From: Pseudoalteromonas sp. R3
GTDB taxonomy: Bacteria > Pseudomonadota > Gammaproteobacteria > Enterobacterales > Alteromonadaceae
Assembly: GCF_004014715.1 (NCBI RefSeq)
Contig: NZ_CP034835.1
Location: 2,604,001 to 2,668,000 of the forward strand
Direction of reading: 5' to 3'
DNA length: 64,000 nucleotides
Shown here piece by piece: positions 28,612-35,800 of this stretch. Positions within the stretch are counted from its first letter, which is position 1, and the number at the start of each line of letters is the position of its first letter. The translations under genes were made by a program, and so were the position numbers. The notes beneath the pieces are model-generated. The model saw nothing but the letters and a program-made list of their open reading frames with translations, was not told the origin of the DNA and did no database searches.

Positions 28612-28787
28612 CCTCTGCCAGAAGCTCTCCACCTGAAAACGGTGACAGTCCCGAGGATTCAACCTCCAGGACCGAAAAATCATGCCGACGTAGCATGGTT
28701 TTCCTCGGCGAGTACCTCCCTCACTGATGGTCACGGGTTATCGTCACCTCACATCAGCTACCTAAGCATCGCGCCTCTTCTGCTTAT
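28612..28787 (-). ncRNA. Lysine riboswitch (L box)
   Basis: The minus-strand leader of lysC carries the conserved L-box blocks in order: AGAAGAGGCGCG near 28781-28770, GTGAGGTGACGATAACCC, TGAGGGAGG, CGCCGAGG, CTGGAGGTTGAATCCTCGG and GACTGTCACC, then AGCTTCTGG closing P1 (AGAAG pairs with CTTCT). Order and spacing match the E. coli lysC aptamer. On binding lysine it lowers lysC expression. Confidence 0.95.
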
Positions 28788-28821
28788 CTTGCCGGGAATT
28801 AACTGAATCCAGGCAAAATAA

Positions 28822-28845
28822 AAGCCCGCATTTTGAGCGGGCTTG
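28822..28845 (-). terminator. Intrinsic terminator of nhaD
   Basis: On the minus strand, AAGCCCGC pairs with GCGGGCTT around a 7-nt loop, then TTTATTTT. It lies 60 bp past the nhaD stop and before the lysC leader. Confidence 0.88.
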
Positions 28846-28904
28846 AAAAAGGTATCTTTTAGACGTCTAGGTGTCAAGTATAAAATTGACTCTGTCATCA
28901 AAGA

Positions 28905-30152
28905 TTAAATAAATTGTCCCATAAAGAAAGCACCGGCATAACCTGCCGTGTAGGCAATTAACAAATACAGGCTCATTCTTAAGTAACTCGTAAAGGTTAA
29001 AGCTTTTACTTTACTCATTGCTATGATCCCTGCCGCCGAGCCGATGATCAGCATAGAGCCGCCCACACCCGTCGCATAGGTAAAGGTCAGCCATTGCTGT
29101 GGACTCATTACGATGTCAGCTTTGAGCAAAGCGGCCGTCAGCGGCACGTTATCAACCGCGGCACTCATCAGGCCGACCAGATAGCTAGCGTACTGAGGGT
29201 CTATGAATTCATATAATTGAGTAAACATATTCAGGACACCCACCTCTTTTAGCGCCCCAACCAGCAGAAGTACACCCACAAAAAACAGCAAGGTGTCGTA
29301 CTCAATTTCACGAATATAATCGATGATCTTTTTATTGACGTCTTTCTTGCGCATCAAGAACTGCGCCATCAAAAACATCACAGACAAGCCACACAAGAAA
29401 GTCAGCATCGGCGGGACCTGATATTGCACGCTCAGATACAGCGTGGTGAGTACGGTCGTCATAAAGATCACCGCGATCGTGATGTCTGTTTTCTCTATTC
29501 TGCGTAGTGCTTGCTTTTCGAATACCAGCTGATCTTTCATTCCCATAGACAGCATGGTTGCCAGCAAGAGTACGCTGACAATGGAAGGCGCCACCAGCAA
29601 TAACAAGTCAGGGATCGTTACCTTACCAGCGAGGAATATCATCAGTGTGGTCACATCACCGGTGATCAAAGACACGCCGCCCGAGTTAACACTAAAGATG
29701 ATCAATGTGGCATACTTGATAAGCTTCTTCGGATCGAGTTTCAACGACATCACCACCGCCAGCGAGATAAGTGTTGCAGTAATATTGTCAGAAATCGAAG
29801 AAAACAAGAAAGCGAAGCCACCCACCAGAAACATCATTTTGCGTTCACTGATCTGCGTTGGCATCACCCGATGGACAATGTTTTGAATAAAACCTTTGGA
29901 GTTCAGATAGGCAACAAAGGTCATCGCAGCCATCAGGAATAACCATAAGGTGGCGATTTCAAGAATGTTGTGATCGAGTTGATGTTGTATAGTTTCTGAG
30001 CTTTCGCCATGAAGTGGGGAGATAAATAGGATAATCCAACATAAAGTGCCAAAAAAAAGGGTCGTTTTGGCCTTGTTTACATGGATAATATCCTCTATAA
30101 CGATAAGCACAAATGCGACCGCTATCAGGGTTAGGATAATGGGCGTGACCAT
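28905..30152 (-). CDS. nhaD: NhaD-type Na+/H+ antiporter
   Basis: 415 aa from MVTPIILTL (30152); the frame is open 23 more codons upstream but those lack protein-like features. About 12 membrane helices. Conserved NhaD segments: VGGFAFLFSSISDNITATL, NSGGVSLITGDVTTLMIF and SAAVDNVPLTAALLK, with the acidic residues that carry ions. It expels Na+ (and Li+) in exchange for protons, fitting a marine organism. Confidence 0.93.
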   Translation of the reverse strand: MVTPIILTLIAVAFVLIVIEDIIHVNKAKTTLFFGTLCWIILFISPLHGESSETIQHQLDHNILEIATLWLFLMAAMTFVAYLNSKGFIQNIVHRVMPTQISERKMMFLVGGFAFLFSSISDNITATLISLAVVMSLKLDPKKLIKYATLIIFSVNSGGVSLITGDVTTLMIFLAGKVTIPDLLLLVAPSIVSVLLLATMLSMGMKDQLVFEKQALRRIEKTDITIAVIFMTTVLTTLYLSVQYQVPPMLTFLCGLSVMFLMAQFLMRKKDVNKKIIDYIREIEYDTLLFFVGVLLLVGALKEVGVLNMFTQLYEFIDPQYASYLVGLMSAAVDNVPLTAALLKADIVMSPQQWLTFTYATGVGGSMLIIGSAAGIIAMSKVKALTFTSYLRMSLYLLIAYTAGYAGAFFMGQFI

Positions 30153-30309
30153 ATGCGTAAACAACCTGTAATTAAAAGTAAAAATTGTGAAGGGTAACGT
30201 AATCGGCGCGGAGTCTATCACTTAGCCGCATTCTGTGCCACGAGTAGTTACACATTATGACAATTTTCTTACCTGATACCGTCACAAAATTGATACACAC
30301 TGGAAAGCT

Positions 30310-31566
30310 ATGATCCCAGCCAAAAAAGTATTAAATACGCTGAATGAACACTGGGGCGTCCTGGAGCTGCTTTTTAAACGCTTTAAGATGGCCGATTTCA
30401 GCCTCAAAGATGTGCAAAACATCATCAAACTAAAAAATCCCAACTGGTCAAGTGAGCGTATCTATAAAGAAACCAATCGCTTGCTCAACCAGGAAGTTAT
30501 TATTCCTCTGGCCAAATCGTCACAGCTCGAGATTAACCGTGCAGTGGCCGACTTTGCCAGCTTTTTGTTACAAGAAGAGCATCTTGGGCTAGCAGAAGAA
30601 ATCACAGTATTAGTCAAAGATCTGCAACGTCTGGGTGAACGCTTAGCTCAGGCAGGTGATGAGGGCGACCACAGTGAGCTGCGCCGCTTCAGTCGCATTA
30701 TGGATGAGCGGGTGCGTAAAATCGTCAAGCTCTATCATCATAATGAAAGCGCCATCATGAACCTGGTCGAGCAGGCAAAGTCCGATCAGGGCAACTTGTC
30801 TTTGCAAAAACGCTACCGGGCCGTGATTGAGGCATTTGACGAATACATCGAACCTATGCTGGAAATGGTGGATATTCATGGCCCCTTTCAGGCCTGCTTC
30901 ACCACCATTGAGCATCAGATCAGTGAACAAATTGCGCAAATTGAGCAACTGGGCCGGGGCGCTCAGGACAAACGTATGCTTGAGCAACTGCGTACTCGGA
31001 TCCTCGATATGCACTTAATCGGCCGCGAAAGTTTAGGTAAAAGCGCCGATATGTTGATGCCACTGCGTGAAGAGCTCAGACGCAACACGCTTATTACACG
31101 TCAGGCGGCCAAAGTGCTGGGCCTGATCCGTAAAAATGGCGTTGATCGTATGCTTGCGCCGGTACAGCCGCATTTTGTCTCAGACATTCAGCGTTTCAGC
31201 CTCGGCCAGCAGCGCCATATGGTGGCTTATATGGCCAGCCTCAGCGAGTTTGAACACGAAGAATATCAGCTACCCGATCAACAGGATGTGCCCGCTTATC
31301 AGAGCCCCAACATTCCCGATTATTCGGATGTGCGTAAATCGTTTAAAGGGTCGGGCAAAAAGCGCACCGCCCTGCTTGGCTTCCTGAGCGAGCAATACCC
31401 AGCACTGGAAGCCGATGAAATGCTGTTCCTGTACCAAAAACTAATCAGCGATCCTGAACTGGACATCGCCCAGGATGAGCAACAGCAAACGATGCAAATC
31501 GCTAACACCCGCATTCGACTTTATCCGTTCAGTGCAGCGGATAAGCAACCAGATAACCACAATTAG
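30310..31566 (+). CDS. Condensin-like kleisin subunit (MksF/JetA-like)
   Basis: 418 aa. First gene of a three-gene operon that ends in an SMC-type ATPase. The N-terminus (about 1-75) looks like a winged helix; the middle is long amphipathic helix (about 80-330), with RFSRIMDERVRKIVKLYHHNE; the C-terminus (about 355-415) has a second small domain. Position, size and layout match MksF/JetA, the kleisin that bridges SMC heads. I do not see clear DUF3375 sequence, so it is a diverged relative. Function inferred from context. Confidence 0.6.
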   Translation: MIPAKKVLNTLNEHWGVLELLFKRFKMADFSLKDVQNIIKLKNPNWSSERIYKETNRLLNQEVIIPLAKSSQLEINRAVADFASFLLQEEHLGLAEEITVLVKDLQRLGERLAQAGDEGDHSELRRFSRIMDERVRKIVKLYHHNESAIMNLVEQAKSDQGNLSLQKRYRAVIEAFDEYIEPMLEMVDIHGPFQACFTTIEHQISEQIAQIEQLGRGAQDKRMLEQLRTRILDMHLIGRESLGKSADMLMPLREELRRNTLITRQAAKVLGLIRKNGVDRMLAPVQPHFVSDIQRFSLGQQRHMVAYMASLSEFEHEEYQLPDQQDVPAYQSPNIPDYSDVRKSFKGSGKKRTALLGFLSEQYPALEADEMLFLYQKLISDPELDIAQDEQQQTMQIANTRIRLYPFSAADKQPDNHN

Positions 31567-31574
31567 TAATCACC

Positions 31575-32126
31575 ATGACACAGATTAATCTAGACGAACT
31601 CAGCCAGTTACAGGCGATCAATAAGAAATTGGTCAGTGGCTACCATATCAGCGAACAGGACACCACACAGTGGCAGGAGCTGGATCAGCATATCGAATCT
31701 TACCAGGCACTGTTCAGCGCCCTTGGCCACGACCTGCAACACGACAGCCGCGGCTTTTATTATCTGGCCAGCGACGAAAGCACCCCCAACATGGGTAAGA
31801 TCTCCCGGGCCATCGCACTGACCGTATTTATCCTGATCGAGCATTTTGCCAACCAGGGTAAAGATCCTTTGCGCGCCCTGTTTGACGAAGTATTAGACCT
31901 GGAGCTGATGCAGACTCTGGTGCAGCTTAACAAGCACCTGTTTGATCAGCTGGAGATTTTCTCAGGCTCAGATCTGCGTAAAGACGTGTGTCTGCGTATG
32001 GTTCGCCTGGGTCTGGCGCGTGAAGTAGAGCAAGGCTTTTCGCTGCTGGCGCCGGTTTATCGTTATATCGATGCACTGATGGAAGTAAACGAAGACAATT
32101 ACGACACACTTGAGGATGAAGTATGA
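31575..32126 (+). CDS. Condensin-like accessory subunit (MksE/JetB/MukE-like)
   Basis: 183 aa. Eight bp after the kleisin-like gene and overlapping the ATPase gene by 4 bp (ATGA). The N-terminal half (LVSGYHISEQDTTQWQELDQHIESYQALFSALGHDL) and the closing winged-helix-like half fit MukE/MksE/DUF4194 proteins in length and pattern. Such subunits dimerise and bind the kleisin. Homology is suggested by pattern and gene order, not proven. Confidence 0.6.
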   Translation: MTQINLDELSQLQAINKKLVSGYHISEQDTTQWQELDQHIESYQALFSALGHDLQHDSRGFYYLASDESTPNMGKISRAIALTVFILIEHFANQGKDPLRALFDEVLDLELMQTLVQLNKHLFDQLEIFSGSDLRKDVCLRMVRLGLAREVEQGFSLLAPVYRYIDALMEVNEDNYDTLEDEV

Positions 32127-34900
32127 ACAAGCTGTATGGTCTCAGTAAACTGGCCCTGCTCAACACCGCCGGTTATGCCAAGTGTGTGATCCCACTCGAT
32201 AAAAGTGCCTCTATCTGTGCGCCTAACAACACAGGTAAAAGTTCGGTGATCAATGCGCTTCAATTCCCGCTTATTAATGATTTACGCCTGACCGAGTGGG
32301 ATGGTCACGATCTGGAAGAAACGCGAAAGTTCTACTTTTCGAGCGATCAGTCTTATATCTTGCTTGAAGCCAACCTGCCCCATGGCGACGTGGTGATAGG
32401 CGTTGCGGGTTTAGGTAAAATTGCCGGCTATGCCCACCAGTTCTTTTGCTACAACGGCAAACTCAACCTGGATGACTTTACCCATGGTAAAAGCATCATC
32501 AAATACACCAAACTGTTCAATCACTTGCAGGAAAAAGGCTTTAGCCCGGTTGAGTTAAAGGCCGCGGAGCTGAATGCATTATTGACTGGCGGTGCAACGC
32601 CATACGATGGTGACATCAACCTCAAGATGATCCCACTGAATAATGTTCAAGATGCCGCAGTATATAAAGAGATCTTCCGTCGTATCCTGAACCTGCACAA
32701 ACTAGGCGCCCACGACGTAAAACGCTTTATGCTCAAGGTGTTTGAACGGCATATGTCTAACTCTAAAGTCGACTTCTATGAAGTCTGGCGTCGTGCGTTT
32801 GATAAAGTAAACCGCTCTCGCCGTGAGCTGAACGCACTGGAGTCTATGCAAGAACCTATTGCTGCGCTGGAGCAAATGATCGAAGGCGAAGCAACGCTCA
32901 AGGGCAAGCTTGCCGCTTATGCACCTAAGCTCGACAAAGCCATTGTGGAGTTTGATGAGTATCAGCAGAGCCAAATTGGCGAGCTTAATGATCAGCTTGA
33001 AAACATCGAGCAGGAAAAGCGCGACTTTGAAGAAAAGCAACAGCTGTATGTGCAGCAGTCTCGTGATATTGAACGTAAGCAAACTCAGATTGAGCAATGG
33101 TTTACCGACTATCACGCACTCAAATCCGAATTTGAGCTGACCAATCATGCCACGCTGAAAACCAACCTGACGCTACTGAAAAAAGAGTACGAACAGCTGT
33201 CGTTCTCGATTAACAGTGCGCAGGGCCAGAGTCTGCATACCCTGGACTACCGGATTGGCGAAACACAAAAGCAGGTTAAGAGCCTGAAACTGCAGATGAA
33301 AAACCTGGAGTTCAACCTCTTTACCCGAATGCGTGAAGACCTGTCACTCAAAGAAGTCGAAGAGATCTCTCGTATTCTGAACCCGGATATTTTGTCTTTT
33401 GCTACCACAGGTAAGGGCGAAGTCGAGATCAGTGACGACGATGCCTTCGGTGATTTCCTGGCCCAGCTGTCTACGGCAGTCAAAGGCGGCGAACTTAAAC
33501 TGCCCGGCGCCACCATTAAGCTGAAAAAGCTGGCGCCGGTACAAATGCAAAGCGGCGAAAACAAAGCCCAGTTGCAAGCAAAGTTAGACGCATTACAGCA
33601 ATCGTTACTGGAGCTGAAGCAACAGCGCGAAGTGTCTGCCAATGTGGCCGAAAAACAGCAAGAGCGTGATGCCCTGTACGATGAACTAATGGCCACCGAA
33701 GCGGCACTGAAGCGCTTTGAGCAATTCCAGACCATGGCGCAGTCGGCGGAAGCACAACAGGCATTGCAGGATCAGCTGCAGGCCGAACGTGAACAGGTCG
33801 ATGACTACCTGCAGGATGTTCAGCGTAATGCTGGCTCCATTTCCGATCGCCGCTCTATTATCAAGAGCAAACAAGATTTGGTCCTGCGCCAGGCAGATCG
33901 CCTTAAGCAAGTGAAATCGGAGCGCATCGACCACACGCTGGATTTGTATAGTGGTAAGCAAACCCCCTACCCGGTTGAGATCAATCTGGACTTTGACAAC
34001 CTGGCGGAAGTGATTCATCAGTTCAACAAAGACTGTCAGGAACTGCGCAACCTGGATGTCAATGTGCGCAATACTTATTTGCACATTTACAATGCCGGTA
34101 TTACCAAGTTCGATAATGAAACAGACGACGCGACAAAATACGCCAAGCTGATCAGCGCCTATCACAACATAGACAATGAGCGTGATGCGGTGGAGCGCCA
34201 GGCACGGGTTGCTCTGACTGAAGTTGCGGCGACCATTAAAGGCCTGCGTGAAGACTTAGACCGCCTGCGTCGGGAAATGAACAGCTTTAATAAGGGCATT
34301 AGTCAGCACCGCATCTCTAACCTTAAAGCCTTTAAGATCAATGTGATCCCAAGAAAAATGCTGGTAGAGAGTATCGATACCATTATCGCAACCTCTGACT
34401 TGTATGAGCAAGGTGAGAGCTTTGATTTGTTAAGCGAACAGCCAGCCGACAGTAATGCCGTTAACGAGGCGAAAGATCACATTATCAAATTGGCCAGTGA
34501 CAAAGCTGGCCTGACACTGACCGATCTGTTTGATATCCGCTTTGAGGTAGTCAATCGCGCAGGCGATACCGAGCACTTTGATAAAATTGACTCTGCCGGT
34601 TCGAATGGTACACGGATCACCATTAAGTTGTTGTGTGGTATGTTGTTTATTCGCTACCTGCTTTCCGATCAGGAACAAGCGATGTATCGTATTCCGATTT
34701 ACATTGATGAAGCGGCCGACATCGACCCGCAAAACCAGAAGGCGATCATCGAAACCGCCCTCAGCTTTGGTTTCGTACCGATTTTCGCGTCAGTAAAACC
34801 TCAGATCAGTTGTGACTACCTGGTGCCAATCCGCAGCGTCAACCAGGGCAGCCAGAACTGGGTTGACGAAAAAGACTGGATCGAAGTCGAACACAGTTAA
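32123..34900 (+). CDS. SMC-like ATPase of a condensin-type complex (MksB/JetC-like)
   Basis: 925 aa, in the MksB size range and shorter than MukB. Walker A is APNNTGKSS (residues 33-41), with Ala and Asn where most P-loops have Gly. Coiled-coil stretches lie at about 270-400, 475-590 and 690-770, around a hinge. The ABC signature is SNGTR (about 827-831) and Walker B is YIDEAADID (D862, E863), with the D-loop after it. It should form an ATP-driven DNA clamp or loop-extruding complex with the two upstream products. No JetD-like nuclease gene follows. The last 37 codons and the terminator are duplicated downstream. Confidence 0.8.
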   Translation: MNKLYGLSKLALLNTAGYAKCVIPLDKSASICAPNNTGKSSVINALQFPLINDLRLTEWDGHDLEETRKFYFSSDQSYILLEANLPHGDVVIGVAGLGKIAGYAHQFFCYNGKLNLDDFTHGKSIIKYTKLFNHLQEKGFSPVELKAAELNALLTGGATPYDGDINLKMIPLNNVQDAAVYKEIFRRILNLHKLGAHDVKRFMLKVFERHMSNSKVDFYEVWRRAFDKVNRSRRELNALESMQEPIAALEQMIEGEATLKGKLAAYAPKLDKAIVEFDEYQQSQIGELNDQLENIEQEKRDFEEKQQLYVQQSRDIERKQTQIEQWFTDYHALKSEFELTNHATLKTNLTLLKKEYEQLSFSINSAQGQSLHTLDYRIGETQKQVKSLKLQMKNLEFNLFTRMREDLSLKEVEEISRILNPDILSFATTGKGEVEISDDDAFGDFLAQLSTAVKGGELKLPGATIKLKKLAPVQMQSGENKAQLQAKLDALQQSLLELKQQREVSANVAEKQQERDALYDELMATEAALKRFEQFQTMAQSAEAQQALQDQLQAEREQVDDYLQDVQRNAGSISDRRSIIKSKQDLVLRQADRLKQVKSERIDHTLDLYSGKQTPYPVEINLDFDNLAEVIHQFNKDCQELRNLDVNVRNTYLHIYNAGITKFDNETDDATKYAKLISAYHNIDNERDAVERQARVALTEVAATIKGLREDLDRLRREMNSFNKGISQHRISNLKAFKINVIPRKMLVESIDTIIATSDLYEQGESFDLLSEQPADSNAVNEAKDHIIKLASDKAGLTLTDLFDIRFEVVNRAGDTEHFDKIDSAGSNGTRITIKLLCGMLFIRYLLSDQEQAMYRIPIYIDEAADIDPQNQKAIIETALSFGFVPIFASVKPQISCDYLVPIRSVNQGSQNWVDEKDWIEVEHS

Positions 34901-34935
34901 TATCAAAAGGGCACAATTGAGTGCCCTTTTTTGTG
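34786..34935 (+). repeat. 150-bp tandem duplication, copy 1 (3' end of SMC gene plus terminator)
   Basis: Covers the last 37 codons of the SMC-like gene, its TAA and the terminator hairpin (GGGCAC / GTGCCC, about 34905-34930). Copy 2 follows directly at an exact offset of 150. Confidence 0.95.
34905..34932 (+). terminator. Intrinsic terminator of the condensin-like operon (first of two copies)
   Basis: AAAAGGGCAC pairs with GTGCCCTTTT around AATTGA, followed by T tract. An identical hairpin at about 35055-35082 sits in the second repeat copy, giving two terminators in series. Confidence 0.9.
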
Positions 34936-35085
34936 CGCGTCGGTTAAACCGCAAATAAGTTGTGATTATCTGGTGCCAATCCGCAGCGTCAATCAGGGCA
35001 GCCAGAACTGGGTTGACGAAAAAGACTGGATCGAAGTCGAACACAATTAATATCAAAAGGGCACAATTGAGTGCCCTTTTTTGTG
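34936..35085 (+). repeat. 150-bp tandem duplication, copy 2 (orphan 3' end)
   Basis: Same 150 bp as copy 1 with nine substitutions (at offsets from 34792, 34795, 34801, 34804, 34807, 34816, 34819, 34843 and 34896). Read in the original frame, eight are silent and one changes the final Ser to Asn. It has no start and no upstream gene; it also carries a second intact terminator (about 35055-35080). Confidence 0.95.
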
Positions 35086-35154
35086 ATGATCTTCCCACTT
35101 TAACTGTCGTATACTAAGGTACGCGTTAGATTTTATGTTTTTAAGGAGTAAGCC

Positions 35155-35736
35155 ATGCTGAACCAACTGAAAAAACACCTTGTCAGCACCCGGACCTTTG
35201 CCGTTGTGGCAAGTTTACTGATGCTCAGTGCCTGTGGCACCACACCAGATTGGGACTACGACAAGTCTGTAGAGTTTGCCAATTACAAAACCTATGCCTG
35301 GTCAGCTGAAGCCAGCTTGCAAGCACGTCCGCAAAACTATCAAGTCAACGGACTAATGGAAAAACGCATTCGTAACGCCATTACCGAGCAAATGGCCAGC
35401 CAGGGGTTCAAATTGGCAGACCCGGCTCAGGCAGATATATTGATCAACTACCACGTTGCCGTCGACAAAAAGCTTGAGGTGGATACCTTCAAGGTCAGTT
35501 ATGGTGCACGCTGGAGCTACTGGGGCTGGGGCGTCGACCATCACACCACAGCAAGAGAATATAAAGTGGGTACACTGGTGGTCGATATTATCGACCGTAC
35601 TTCTAACCAATTAGTCTGGCGCGGTGCCAAAGAAAGCCGTTTGCGCGCAAAACAAACACCAGAGCAACGTACCGAATCTATAAATAAAACCATTGCTGAG
35701 ATCCTGGCAAACTTCCCGCCTAAAGTTCAACATTAA
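35155..35736 (+). CDS. DUF4136 lipoprotein
   Basis: 193 aa. Ribosome binding site AAGGAG 9 bp upstream. Lipobox LMLSAC (Cys about 26) marks an outer- or inner-membrane lipoprotein. The DUF4136 pattern is plain: a DYD...F..YKTYAW start, a D(A/I)LINYHVAV strand, YKVGTLVVDIID and LVWRGAKE. Function unknown. Monocistronic. Confidence 0.88.
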   Translation: MLNQLKKHLVSTRTFAVVASLLMLSACGTTPDWDYDKSVEFANYKTYAWSAEASLQARPQNYQVNGLMEKRIRNAITEQMASQGFKLADPAQADILINYHVAVDKKLEVDTFKVSYGARWSYWGWGVDHHTTAREYKVGTLVVDIIDRTSNQLVWRGAKESRLRAKQTPEQRTESINKTIAEILANFPPKVQH

Positions 35737-35743
35737 ACAACCA

Positions 35744-35783
35744 CAAAAAAGCCAGTGTGTCTTTCGATAACACTGGCTTTTTG
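35744..35783. terminator. Bidirectional intrinsic terminator
   Basis: AAAAAAGCCAGTGT pairs with ACACTGGCTTTTT around an 11-nt loop, between the DUF4136 gene and the convergent TonB receptor gene. Confidence 0.9.
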
Positions 35784-35800
35784 CATTCTTACACCGTTAA

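Noticed and set aside
30310..34900. Calling the operon complete Wadjet defence
   Set aside because: No JetD gene adjacent, and the first subunit does not show clear DUF3375 text.
34790..35098. Minus-strand open frame over the 150-bp duplication
   Set aside because: It is the antisense shadow of the SMC gene end, read twice because of the duplication.
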